Assembly: GCA_003023165.1 (NCBI GenBank)
Contig: PXSD01000163.1
Span: forward strand, 1-13,108
From: Halobacteriales archaeon QS_9_67_15
GTDB lineage: Archaea; Halobacteriota; Halobacteria; Halobacteriales; Haloarculaceae
Length of the DNA stretch: 13,108 nucleotides
Direction: 5' to 3'
Positions 1-7,319 of the stretch are shown here, in pieces. Below the pieces are notes generated by a model. It did not search any database and was not told where the DNA came from. It saw only the letters and a program-made list of their open reading frames with translations. Every line of letters starts with the position of its first letter. Within the stretch, counting starts at the first letter, position 1. A program made the position numbers and the translations under genes.

Positions 1-514
1 AGAGCGAGACGGCCACTGCGTCACACGTGCCCTCGAGGGAATCGGCAACTAATCGGACCTCACCGGAGTCGACCGGCGTTTCGATCCCGTCGGTCGTTCG
101 GCGAGTTCGTACCGCCGCTCGGGCGGCACCAGCGGGTCGGGCTTCTCGGCCGAGAGGTCGTAGAGGTCCGGCCGGTCCTGGCGACCGATCTCGACGGCGT
201 CGGCGAACCCCTCGGTCGTCACGAGTGCCGTCATCGCGCTCGTCCCTTCGAGGACAGCGTTGACTGCGGTGGTCGTCGCGTGCCGGAATCCGTCTATCGC
301 CGTCAAGTCGACGCCAGCGGCCTCACAGGCGGCTTCAATCCCGCGGACCACCCCACGACTCGCGACTCTGGTCCTCGGTCGTCGGCACCTTCGCCGTCGT
401 GAGGTCGTCGTTGACCACGAGCGCCACGTCGGTAAACATCCCGCCCACGTCGACGCCGAGACGGCCGCCCCTGTCGGCCGTCTCCTCGGCTCCACCCGGC
501 TCGTCTGTATTCAT
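1..514 (-). pseudogene. Hydantoinase/oxoprolinase family protein (HyuA-like) N-terminal part, frameshifted and cut by the window edge
   Basis: This is the 5' part of a hydantoinase A/oxoprolinase-type gene, whose products are ATP-dependent amidohydrolases of about 650-700 residues; the rest lies beyond position 1. The ATG at 514 opens a frame with the ASKHA phosphate motif GVDVGGMFTD and then LTTAKVPTTEDQS. Conserved sequence (RGVVRGIEAACEAAGVDL, HATTTAVNAVLEG, TEGFADAVEIGRQ) then continues in a second frame from about 350-360, and near 94-98 the reading returns to the first frame (DGIETPVDSGEVRLVADSL to the edge). So there is one +1 and one compensating -1 shift, and the first frame meets a TGA near 335. 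The phosphate motif has Met where the family normally has Thr (VGGTFTD). A second HyuB-type subunit would be expected downstream, off the window. Real decay and assembly error are both possible; the family call is firm. Confidence 0.8.
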
Positions 515-537
515 ACCCGATCTACAGGCGACCCGCC

Positions 538-545
538 GATAAACG
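538..545 (-). promoter_or_regulatory. TATA-like box for the hydantoinase gene
   Basis: The minus strand reads TTTATCGG here, centred about 27 nt before the ATG at 514. In haloarchaea that spacing puts the transcription start at or beside the start codon, so a leaderless mRNA is likely. Inferred from position and composition only. Confidence 0.4.
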
Positions 546-628
546 TCCTCCGACGCCGCCGGGAGTGACCGTCCGTCCACCGGTCGCGGAGCCGAGCCGC
601 GTTTGCGGTCTAGTTGCCCGTACACCGG

Positions 629-636
629 ATATTTTT
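629..636 (+). promoter_or_regulatory. TATA-like box for the lipoprotein gene
   Basis: ATATTTTT is the only AT-rich run in the divergent intergenic region on this side and lies about 30 nt before the GTG at 662. It supports that GTG as a leaderless start in preference to the upstream TTG at 614, which lies before the box and would not be transcribed from it. Confidence 0.4.
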
Positions 637-661
637 GTCCGTGAGGACCGCTACACGACCC

Positions 662-1621
662 GTGAGGGGACGTGTGCTCCTGGTCGCCGTGCTCGTCGTC
701 GCGAGCGGGTGCAACGTCTTCGGCGGCGGCCCGACCGCCGAGCGGGGGTCGGAAACGCCGACGCTCACGCCCGCCCCGGTCCCCGAGGCAGCGCCGCTCC
801 GGACGACACCCGGAGCGGAGGAGTGTCTGGCCCCGCGCGTGACCGCTCCCGACCGGACGCCCGTCCCGACGCCGGCGACGCCCGTTCCGCTCGCGGGTGA
901 GAACGGGACGGTCGGTGGCGCGGCGCTCGTCGACCGACACACGGCGGCGCTCGCCAACCACAGCTTCGCGCTCCGGATCGACGCGACCGAGGTAGAGTCA
1001 ATGCCACGGGCCAGCGCGTTCACCTATGAGGGCGTCTCGCTCGGGTTCGATTCGATACAGGTGTTCTCCGTCGCCGGCACGACCTACCGCCTCCACGAGA
1101 CCGCCGAGGGAGTGACTATCAGCGAGCAACCTTACGACCGCGACTCGTCGGAGAGCGACTGGTACGTGGCGGTCCTGACCGGCACCCATTGGCTGACCGA
1201 CCGGGTCGGAGCCCTGGGGTACCGACAGGTCGACACGCGGACCTGGAACGGGACCGAGGTACGCGTCCTCCGTGACACCTTCGACGGCGAGGCGGTCGTC
1301 GACATCGGCACGGCTGTCTCGATCAACTCGACCGTCTTCGTCGACCGTCGCGGCGTGATCCGCTACGTCCGACACGTCCGGACGACCCAGAGCGACGAGA
1401 GCGACGACATCGCGGCCGCCACGGAGGTGGAGACGTTCACCGTGACCGATGTGGGGACGGTTACCGTCAGTCGACCCGAGGCGTTCTGCGTCGCCAGTTC
1501 GACGGTCGCCGGCGACAACACCGCGACCCCTACACCGAGCGTGACCGCGCTCCAGGACGGGACCGTCAGGCAGTTCACCGCGGTCCCCGGCCCGTCCGAG
1601 AGGCCGAACGGGACCGGCTGA
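662..1621 (+). CDS. Secreted haloarchaeal lipoprotein
   Basis: A 319-residue protein with an N-terminal signal: MRGR, a hydrophobic core at residues 5-15, then the lipobox-like ASGC with Cys17 as the probable lipidated residue. There is no twin-arginine pair, so the Sec route is more likely than Tat. A Thr/Pro-rich linker (about residues 28-75), typical of haloarchaeal surface proteins, leads to a mixed alpha/beta domain beginning near LVDRHTAALANHSFALRID. That opening resembles haloarchaeal lipoproteins of the DUF7537 type, probably a beta-rich extracellular domain of unknown ligand. The GTG at 662 was chosen because it gives a normal signal peptide and fits the promoter; a GTG at 641 or TTG at 614 would add 7 or 16 residues before the signal. 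It is divergent from the hydantoinase gene and there is no sign of an operon. No enzymatic motif is visible. Confidence 0.82.
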   Translation: MRGRVLLVAVLVVASGCNVFGGGPTAERGSETPTLTPAPVPEAAPLRTTPGAEECLAPRVTAPDRTPVPTPATPVPLAGENGTVGGAALVDRHTAALANHSFALRIDATEVESMPRASAFTYEGVSLGFDSIQVFSVAGTTYRLHETAEGVTISEQPYDRDSSESDWYVAVLTGTHWLTDRVGALGYRQVDTRTWNGTEVRVLRDTFDGEAVVDIGTAVSINSTVFVDRRGVIRYVRHVRTTQSDESDDIAAATEVETFTVTDVGTVTVSRPEAFCVASSTVAGDNTATPTPSVTALQDGTVRQFTAVPGPSERPNGTG

Positions 1622-1708
1622 GTCGCTGTGACTCGGCGTCGTGACGTGCGGCTCCCGTACTCCGTTCAACACGAAGAAACTTAGGTCGCACCCGTGGTAC
1701 GCCACGGC

Positions 1709-2536
1709 ATGTCGGAGTACGACACGATCACCTCGGAACGCGCCGCGGACGACCGGATCGCAGTCGTTCGACTCGATGCTCCAGAGCGGAACAACACCAT
1801 CGACGAACAGCTGATCCTGGAGTTCTCGGAGGCAATCGTCGCGGCCGACCGCGACAGCGACGTACAGGGGATCGTGGTCGGTGCGAACGGCGAGATGTTC
1901 TGTGCCGGAGCCGACCTGAACTACCTCGCGGAGCTCTCCTTCGAGCGAGGGACGCGCTTCATGACCGCGTACTTCGAGGCGCTGGACCTGTTGCGCGAGA
2001 CCGGAAAGCCGGTCGTCGCGGGCGTCCACGGCACCTGCGCAGCGGGCGGGAACGAACTGGTGTCGGCCTGTGACCTGATCGTGGCCGAGGAGTCCGCCCG
2101 CTTCACACAGCCCGAGGCCGGCGTCGGCGCGACTGCCGCGGGCGGCGGCGTCCAGATGCTCCCGCTCATCATCGGCGAGAAGCGGGCGAAAGACCTCCTC
2201 CTGACCGGCCGGGCGATCGACGCCGAGGAGGCGAAGGCGATGGGACTGATAAACCGAGTGGTGCCCGAGGGCGACGGCGAGGCGCGCGCGGTCGACCTCG
2301 TTCAGACGATCATCGACCAGAAGAGCCCGCAGGCCTACCGGACGATCAAGGCGATCGTGAAACCGTGGACGAACTTCGGCCTCCAGGGCCAGGAGATGGC
2401 CCGCGAACTGAACGCCCGCGTCTGGGACAGCGACGAGTTCCGCGAGCGGGCCGAGGCGTTCCTCGCTCACGAGGAGTTCGAGCCGCGAGACTTCGACGGC
2501 GTCCGTCCGCCGTCACCGTCGGGCAGCGAGGAGTAA
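1709..2536 (+). CDS. Enoyl-CoA hydratase/isomerase (crotonase) family protein
   Basis: A 275-residue crotonase-fold enzyme, acting on CoA thioesters in the cytoplasm, most simply hydrating 2-enoyl-CoA in beta-oxidation or related acid catabolism. Visible motifs: the oxyanion-hole segment FCAGADL (residues 64-70), a second backbone site in HGTCAAGGNEL (108-117), and both glutamates used by true hydratases: Glu116 in GGNEL, equivalent to Glu144 of rat mitochondrial hydratase, and Glu136 in QPEAGVG, equivalent to Glu164. The C-terminal helices (LTGRAIDAEEAKAMGLINRVV and on) are normal, and the length matches the family. The ATG at 1709 is preferred over the GTG at 1694: the family usually begins a few residues before the first strand, and an AT-rich stretch near 1676-1683 fits a leaderless start here. 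The acyl substrate cannot be read from sequence. It stands alone, with no dehydrogenase or thiolase beside it. Confidence 0.95.
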   Translation: MSEYDTITSERAADDRIAVVRLDAPERNNTIDEQLILEFSEAIVAADRDSDVQGIVVGANGEMFCAGADLNYLAELSFERGTRFMTAYFEALDLLRETGKPVVAGVHGTCAAGGNELVSACDLIVAEESARFTQPEAGVGATAAGGGVQMLPLIIGEKRAKDLLLTGRAIDAEEAKAMGLINRVVPEGDGEARAVDLVQTIIDQKSPQAYRTIKAIVKPWTNFGLQGQEMARELNARVWDSDEFRERAEAFLAHEEFEPRDFDGVRPPSPSGSEE

Positions 2537-2563
2537 CGCGGGTCGGTTACGGACGAGCAGAAG

Positions 2564-2647
2564 TATAGTAGAATTTGAAAGCGTTTGCACGGTCGATCGC
2601 ACGTAGTCATGCGGTCGTCCGAGCGATGTCTTTCAAATTCCACTATA
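2564..2647. mobile_element. MITE-like element: 84 bp with 18-bp terminal inverted repeats
   Basis: The left end TATAGTAGAATTTGAAAG (2564-2581) is matched in inverted orientation by CTTTCAAATTCCACTATA (2630-2647), 17 of 18 positions pairing. The 48-bp interior is GC-rich with no ORF. Such a short, near-perfect inverted repeat in an intergenic site is what a miniature inverted-repeat transposable element looks like. A target duplication is not obvious: the flanks are GAG-CAG-AAG on the left and GTC-GAG-G on the right. The parent insertion sequence is not recognised. If transcribed it would fold into a long hairpin and could also end or process transcripts leaving the enoyl-CoA hydratase gene 27 nt upstream. 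Confidence 0.6.
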
Positions 2648-3165
2648 GGTCGAGGTCCGGTTGTCACCGGACGCGACCGTCAGTCAGTCCCACGAATGGC
2701 GTGCGTGGGGCCGGTCGGCGACCGGTGCGGGTGCACTGCCGCCGAGGGCGGCGATGCGCGCCCTCAACCAGACGGTCTCATCGAGCGCGGCTCTGCAGTG
2801 CCAGCACACGGTCCCCACGCGCAGAGAGTCGTGCGGAGCCCGCTTCCGGGTCGGACAAATTAGTCTTTGGGATGTCGCGGGACCGGTTCGCGGGGGTCCG
2901 TCCCGACCGTCCGTCGCGCGCCGACGTTGCACAAAAGGCTTATTCCATCGCCCGGTAAGGTTTCAGTGACCGAGTTCATCCGTCCGACAGCGCGACTCCG
3001 ATCGTGGATTCTCCACTCCGTCTGACCCCACTTTCCGGACGAAAGCGTTCGAGGGACCGCTCGCGGCACGCACGTTCGGACGCCGTGGAGCGACACCGAC
3101 AACTGTCGGCGGTGAACAGTAGATCGACTAACTACCGCGTTCACGCCGAAATACAGACAATATGA
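2648..3165. other. Intergenic stretch before fttA
   Basis: Apart from the possible small CxxC frame on the minus strand, I see no gene, RNA gene or repeat in this 518-nt stretch. AT-rich points are at about 2858-2866, 2933-2945 and 3126-3133 (GACTAACT). The last is the best TATA candidate for fttA and would leave a leader of roughly ten nucleotides. Just before the gene, an ATG at 3162 opens a five-codon frame (MNEY, stop) overlapping the real start at 3166, probably by chance. Confidence 0.4.
2684..2818 (-). CDS. Possible very small CxxC protein
   Basis: A 44-residue reading frame from a GTG at 2818: VGTVCWHCRAALDETVW, then LRARIAAL and a short tail, ending in HARHSWD before TGA. The single CxxC (CWHC) followed by an amphipathic helix-like stretch resembles the half-finger micro-proteins common in haloarchaea, and an AT-rich box (about 2858-2866, reading CTAATTTG on this strand) lies upstream. 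A longer version from the ATG at 2932 would add a basic, unconvincing N terminus. I do not recognise the family, and in GC-rich DNA a frame of this length arises easily by chance. Confidence 0.25.
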   Translation of the reverse strand: MGTVCWHCRAALDETVWLRARIAALGGSAPAPVADRPHARHSWD

Positions 3166-5085
3166 ATGAGTACTGACGACAGTACGACACCACTCGAGGC
3201 GATGCAGGAGACGATAGAGGCGGAGATCCCGGACGAACTCGAGATCTCGCGGGTCACCTTCGAGGGCCCGGAGCTCGTCATCTACACCGACACGCCACAG
3301 GAGTTCGCCGAACAGAACGGCCTGATCCCGCAGCTGGCCAGCACCGTCCGCAAGCGGATCACCGTTCGCCCGGCGGCTGGCACGCAGGTCCGGGAGCGCG
3401 ACGCCGAGGCGCAGATCCGGAACCTGATCCCCGAGAAGGCCGGGATCACGAACCTCCAGTTCTACCCGACGACCGGCGAGGTCCTGGTCGAGGCCGAGAA
3501 GCCCGGACTCGTCGTCGGCAACCGCGGGAGCACCCTGCGTGAGATCCAGCAGGAGGTCGGGTGGACGGCAGACGTCCTCCGGACGCCGCCGATGGAGTCC
3601 TCGACTGTCGACAACGTCCGCAACTACCTGATCCAGGAACGCGACGAACGCCAGGAGTTCCTCGAACGCGTCGGCGACCGGATCCACCGCGAACCGACCT
3701 CGGACGAGGAGTGGGTCCGCGTGACGACGCTGGGCTGCTGTCGCGAGGTCGGTCGCGCGAGTTTTATCCTCAGCACGCCCGAGAGCCGGATCCTAGTCGA
3801 CTGCGGCGACAAGCCGGGCGCCGAGGGAGAGGTGCCCTACCTGCAGGCGCCGGAGGCGAACCCGATCCCCGACATCGACGCGGTCGTGCTGACGCACGCC
3901 CACCTCGACCACAGCGCGCTCCTCCCGCTGTTGTTCAAGTACGGCTACGACGGACCGGTTTACACGACCCAGCCGACCCGGGACCTGATGGGCCTGCTCC
4001 AGCTCGACTATCTGGACGTGGCCACCAAGGAGGGGCGGTCGCCGCCCTATGAGTCCGAGATGGTCCGCGAGGAACTCAAACACACCATCACGCTGGAGTA
4101 CGGGAACGTCACAGACATCGCGCCCGACGTCAAGCTCACGATGCACAACGCCGGGCACATCCTCGGCAGCGCCGTCTCGCACTTTCACGTCGGCGACGGC
4201 TTCCACAACGTCGTCTTCTCCGGCGACGTCCACTACACGGACACGCGCCTGTTCAACGGCGCGTCGAACGACTTCCCGCGCGCGGAGACGCTCGTCATGG
4301 AGTCGACTTACGGGAAACGCGACGACTACCAGACCGACCAGGAAGACAGCGAGCGGAAGCTCACCGAACTGGTCAACCGGACCTACGAGAACGGCGGGAC
4401 GACCGTCATCCCGGCGTTCGCGGTCGGGCGCTCGCAGGAGCTCATGCTGGTCCTCGAAGAGGCGATGCGCGAGGGCCACATCCCGACGATGCCCATCTAC
4501 CTCGACGGGATGATCCGCGAGGCGACGGCCATCCACACCGCCTACCCCGAATTCCTCCGCGACGGGCTCCGCGAGCGGATCCTCCACGAGGACAAGAACC
4601 CGTTCCTCGCCGACCAGTTCCAGCAGGTCGACGGCGGCGAGGAGATGCGCGAGGACATCGCGGCGGGCGAGCCCTGCATCATCCTCTCGACCTCCGGGAT
4701 GGTGACCGGCGGGCCGATCATGTCGTGGCTCAAACTCCTCGGCGGCGACCCGGAGAACCTGCTGCTGTTCGTCGGCTACCAGGCACAGGGCACGCTCGGC
4801 CGGCGCATCCAGAGCGGGCGGCGCGAGGTCCCGTTCAACGACCGCGGGAGCCGGAGCGAGCAGCTGACCCTGCGGCTCGGCGTCGACTCGGTGAGCGGCT
4901 TCTCCGGCCACGCCGACCGGAACGGCCTCGAGGACTTCGTCCGGACGATGAGCCCGCGCCCGGAGGAAGTCCTCTGCGTCCACGGCGACGAGTCGGCCAC
5001 CGACCAGCTGTCCTCGGCGCTGTACCAGGAACTCGACGTTCGCACCCATGCCCCTCGCAACCTCGAGACGTTCCGCTTCGACTGA
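3166..5085 (+). CDS. fttA: FttA/aCPSF1, archaeal transcription-termination ribonuclease (beta-CASP)
   Basis: A full-length 639-residue archaeal CPSF73-like factor. The family is known to cut nascent RNA behind RNA polymerase and drive 3'-end formation and termination. Domain order is the family's: an N-terminal KH-like region (about 1-75), a second KH domain with the GNRG loop (residues 118-121), a metallo-beta-lactamase domain from about 183, and a beta-CASP insert from about 400 to 560. Zinc ligands are visible: HAHLDH (244-249), His331 in GHILGS, Asp354 in SGDVHY, the beta-CASP motif around Glu379 (MESTYG), His582 in SGFSGHAD and His606 in CVHGD. All catalytic positions are present, so it should be active. 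The ATG at 3166 gives the usual MSTDD-type N terminus. It is transcribed alone with large gaps on both sides, as is common for this core gene. Confidence 0.97.
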   Translation: MSTDDSTTPLEAMQETIEAEIPDELEISRVTFEGPELVIYTDTPQEFAEQNGLIPQLASTVRKRITVRPAAGTQVRERDAEAQIRNLIPEKAGITNLQFYPTTGEVLVEAEKPGLVVGNRGSTLREIQQEVGWTADVLRTPPMESSTVDNVRNYLIQERDERQEFLERVGDRIHREPTSDEEWVRVTTLGCCREVGRASFILSTPESRILVDCGDKPGAEGEVPYLQAPEANPIPDIDAVVLTHAHLDHSALLPLLFKYGYDGPVYTTQPTRDLMGLLQLDYLDVATKEGRSPPYESEMVREELKHTITLEYGNVTDIAPDVKLTMHNAGHILGSAVSHFHVGDGFHNVVFSGDVHYTDTRLFNGASNDFPRAETLVMESTYGKRDDYQTDQEDSERKLTELVNRTYENGGTTVIPAFAVGRSQELMLVLEEAMREGHIPTMPIYLDGMIREATAIHTAYPEFLRDGLRERILHEDKNPFLADQFQQVDGGEEMREDIAAGEPCIILSTSGMVTGGPIMSWLKLLGGDPENLLLFVGYQAQGTLGRRIQSGRREVPFNDRGSRSEQLTLRLGVDSVSGFSGHADRNGLEDFVRTMSPRPEEVLCVHGDESATDQLSSALYQELDVRTHAPRNLETFRFD

Positions 5086-5317
5086 ACGGTCGGAGCTCCC
5101 TTCTCTCGACGAACCATCTGCCGGCGGTCTGAGACGGCTGGTCGTCGTACCCACCGAACCCGCCGGAGACGCCCGGAGCTGTTCTCACCAGAGGGGCGGG
5201 CTCCGTTCGCGTCTCGAACCGCGTCCGGAGCACCCGCCACGCGCTCCGCGGACGCCCGCTCGTAGCCCGCTGTCGGCGGGGAACGAAGCGCAATCTGGAA
5301 GGGAGCCCGTCAGTACG

Positions 5318-5325
5318 CTAATTAG
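5318..5325 (+). promoter_or_regulatory. TATA-like box for the small zinc protein
   Basis: CTAATTAG is the clear AT-rich island in the 263-nt gap after fttA, centred about 27 nt before the ATG at 5349. It predicts a leaderless transcript and supports that start. The rest of the gap (5086-5317) shows no gene. Confidence 0.45.
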
Positions 5326-5348
5326 TCAGCGGTCGAAAGTCGGACGCA

Positions 5349-5534
5349 ATGGTGGAGCGGTCCGAGCGCGGTGATGAGGGTGGCCCCGGTGGGGAGCCGG
5401 AGGCTATCGGCCAGTGTACCGAATGCGGCGAGGTGTACGCCGTCCAGCACGAGGACGGCGACCTCCGTCCGATCGGGACCGACGGCGTCTGTGAGTGCGG
5501 AAACGACGTGTTCGAGTCGGTCACCGAGCTGTGA
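5349..5534 (+). CDS. Small zinc-finger-like protein, 61 residues
   Basis: A tiny acidic protein with a single putative zinc site made of QCTECGEVY (CxxC, residues 23-26) and VCECGND (CxC, residues 48 and 50), about 20 residues apart, after a disordered Gly/Glu-rich N terminus. Two-knuckle micro-proteins of this sort are abundant in haloarchaea and usually uncharacterised; a role in nucleic-acid or protein binding is only a guess. The start is supported by a TATA-like box at leaderless spacing. It ends 92 nt before the photolyase gene on the same strand, which has its own candidate promoter, so an operon is possible but not shown. Confidence 0.75.
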   Translation: MVERSERGDEGGPGGEPEAIGQCTECGEVYAVQHEDGDLRPIGTDGVCECGNDVFESVTEL

Positions 5535-5581
5535 GATCGCTCGCCCGTCCGCCTATGCATCGAACTGTGTTGGTATCCCGC

Positions 5582-5590
5582 CTATACTGA
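5582..5590 (+). promoter_or_regulatory. Candidate TATA box for the photolyase gene
   Basis: CTATACTGA lies in a short AT-richer stretch between the zinc-protein stop and the photolyase ATG. A start about 27 nt downstream would give a leader of roughly 15 nt before 5627. Weak evidence; another AT-rich patch lies at 5605-5612. Confidence 0.25.
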
Positions 5591-5626
5591 ACGTGTGTCT
5601 ATGTACGGTATCTCCCTGCCCGTCCC

Positions 5627-7201
5627 ATGACACACCCACGCCCGGTCGTCGGTACCACCGACGACTACGAACTGGACGAGCCGCACAGGGTCCCGTGGGT
5701 CCTCGGGACCCACCTCCACCCCGAAGCCGGCCCGCTCGAGCGTGCTCCGGACGGCTCGCGCGTCTGCATGATCGAGGCGCACGACTTCGCGCGACGCAAG
5801 CCGTACCACCACCACAAGCTCACGCTCGTGTTCAGCGCGATGCGACACTTCCGCGACGAACTCCGCGCGGCCGGCTACGAGGTCGAGTACATCCAGACCG
5901 ACAGCTTCGCCGACGGGCTGGCGACCTACTTCGAGCGCCACCCCGCGGACACGCTCGTCGCGATGCGTTCGCCCAGCCACCGGAGCGGCGACCGGTTTCG
6001 CGACTTCGTCGACGACGCGGGCGGCGACCTCGAACTCGTCGACAACGAGCTGTTCTGTAGCACTCGCGAGGCCTTCGACGAGTGGGTCGACGGCGACGAC
6101 GACTCCTTTCGCCACGAAGCGTTCTATCGGTGGATGCGCCGCGAGAGCGGCGTCCTGCTGCGACCGGACGGCACGCCCGTCGGCGACGAGTGGAACCTCG
6201 ACGACGCGAATCAGGAGTTTCCGCCCGACGACTGGGAGGCACCGCCCGCCCCCGCCCCGGAGGTCGACGACCTGACGGCCGAGGTCGCCGAGTGGGTCGC
6301 GACCGAGTTCGACACCTGGGGCGCGACCGACGACTTCCACTGGCCGGTCACTCGCGACGAGGCGCTCGCCGCACTGGACCACTTCGTCACGGAGCGACTC
6401 CCCGAGTTCGGCCCCTACCAGGACGCTATCCGGGCAGACGACTGGGCGATGGCCCACGCCCTGCTCTCGCCGGCGGTCAACCTCGGGCTGCTCCACCCGT
6501 GGGAGGCGGTCACCGCCATCGAGTCGGCCTACGAGGCGCGCGAGGACGTGCCGCTCAACTCCGTCGAGGGCGCGATCAGGCAGTTCCTCGGGTGGCGGGA
6601 GTTCATGCGCCACGTCTACCGCCACGCGATGCCAGAACTGGCCGACGCGAACCAGCTCGGCGCGGAGCGCGACCTGCCGGAGTTCTACTGGTCCGGCGAG
6701 ACGGACATGCACTGCGTCGCCAGCACCGTCGCGGACGTCGCCGAGCGGGGCTACTCCCACCACATCCAGCGGCTGATGGTCCTCGCCAACTTCGCGACGC
6801 TGTGGGGCGTCGACCCCAAGCAGTTGAACGAATGGTTCCACGCCACCTACGTCGACGCCTACCACTGGGTGACGACGCCCAACGTCGTCGAGATGGGGTC
6901 GTACGGCCACGGCGTCTTCGCGACGAAACCGTACGTCTCCTCGGCGAGCTACGTCGACCGGATGAGCGACTACTGCGGCGACTGCGAGTACGACCCCGAC
7001 CGGACCACCGGACGCGGAGCCTGCCCGTTCAACGCGCTCTACTGGGAGTTCCTCGCGCGCAACGAAGACCGGCTACGGAGCAACCACCGGATGGGGCTGA
7101 TGTACGGCCACGTCGACAGCAAGCGCGAGGACGGCGAACTCGACGAGGTCCACCAGCGCGTCAGCGAACTCCGGACGATGGCCGGCGAAAACGAACTTTG
7201 A
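5627..7201 (+). CDS. Iron-sulfur photolyase/cryptochrome (FeS-BCP, PhrB-like)
   Basis: A 524-residue member of the photolyase-related family that carries FAD and a 4Fe-4S cluster; the best-studied member, Agrobacterium PhrB, repairs (6-4) photoproducts with light. The N-terminal alpha/beta domain begins VPWVLGTHLHPEAGPL and holds the conserved HHHKLTLVFSAMRHF helix (61-75). The four cluster cysteines are all present with the family's spacing: Cys363 (MHCVAS), Cys450 and Cys453 (YCGDC) and Cys466 (GACPFN). The segment GYSHHIQRLMVLANF (375-389) carries the histidine that corresponds by position to PhrB His366, needed for (6-4) repair. The length is normal and the frame unbroken. The ATG at 5627 overlaps by four bases the stop of a nine-residue frame starting at 5601. 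A repair role fits a sun-exposed halophile, but a photoreceptor role cannot be excluded. Confidence 0.94.
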   Translation: MTHPRPVVGTTDDYELDEPHRVPWVLGTHLHPEAGPLERAPDGSRVCMIEAHDFARRKPYHHHKLTLVFSAMRHFRDELRAAGYEVEYIQTDSFADGLATYFERHPADTLVAMRSPSHRSGDRFRDFVDDAGGDLELVDNELFCSTREAFDEWVDGDDDSFRHEAFYRWMRRESGVLLRPDGTPVGDEWNLDDANQEFPPDDWEAPPAPAPEVDDLTAEVAEWVATEFDTWGATDDFHWPVTRDEALAALDHFVTERLPEFGPYQDAIRADDWAMAHALLSPAVNLGLLHPWEAVTAIESAYEAREDVPLNSVEGAIRQFLGWREFMRHVYRHAMPELADANQLGAERDLPEFYWSGETDMHCVASTVADVAERGYSHHIQRLMVLANFATLWGVDPKQLNEWFHATYVDAYHWVTTPNVVEMGSYGHGVFATKPYVSSASYVDRMSDYCGDCEYDPDRTTGRGACPFNALYWEFLARNEDRLRSNHRMGLMYGHVDSKREDGELDEVHQRVSELRTMAGENEL

Positions 7202-7214
7202 ATCCAGTCCGTCT

Positions 7215-7290
7215 CTATCGGTTCAGCGCGACCACGAGCAGGGTCGCGGCGAGCAACGGAACGAACACCGTCGCGACGGGCTGGCGCGTG
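7215..7290 (-). pseudogene. Duplicated 3' tail of the DUF7519 gene
   Basis: On the minus strand this stretch reads RQPVATVFVPLLAAT then LLVVALNR and TAG. It is the C terminus of the intact DUF7519 protein ending at 8163, which reads RQPVTTVFVLLLAAT then LLVVALNR and TGA. The DNA match is 64 of 68 over 7219-7286 against 8167-8234. There is no start or upstream body, so this is a gene-end remnant. It lies 13 nt beyond the photolyase stop and in the same frame as, just past, the VapC stop codon. Confidence 0.8.
7219..7286. repeat. Direct repeat, left copy (flanks VapBC)
   Basis: 68 bp beginning CGGTTCAGCGCGACCACGAG and ending GGGCTGGCG, matching 8167-8234 in the same orientation with four mismatches at 7257, 7258, 7260 and 7274. 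Weaker similarity continues outward: AACTTT-GAATCCAG at 7194-7207, overlapping the photolyase stop, against AACTTTCGAGTCCAG at 8137-8151. The original repeat may therefore have spanned the photolyase/DUF7519 junction. Confidence 0.85.
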
Positions 7291-7319
7291 GAGTCACCCC
7301 TCCGAGTAGAGAGTGTCGG

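Noticed and set aside
998..2470. A 490-codon minus-strand open frame across the lipoprotein and enoyl-CoA hydratase genes
   Set aside because: It is an antisense shadow of two well-supported plus-strand genes; its product is a His/Asp/Arg/Leu-rich translation without any family motif, as expected in GC-rich DNA.
2661..2969. A 102-codon plus-strand frame in the gap before fttA
   Set aside because: Basic, Ser/Arg-rich composition unlike the acidic proteome, no motif, and it runs across AT-rich promoter-like sequence.
3793..5154. A 453-codon minus-strand open frame inside fttA
   Set aside because: Antisense shadow of fttA, which carries every catalytic motif; the antisense product has only low-complexity Val/Arg/Asp composition.
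5086..5317. A possible hidden gene or RNA between fttA and the small zinc protein
   Set aside because: I found no frame with a motif, no tRNA-like cloverleaf and no convincing hairpin-plus-T-run terminator; it looks like ordinary intergenic DNA.
5582..6910. A 442-codon minus-strand frame antisense to the photolyase gene
   Set aside because: No family motif is visible, and it lies under a complete photolyase with all cluster cysteines.
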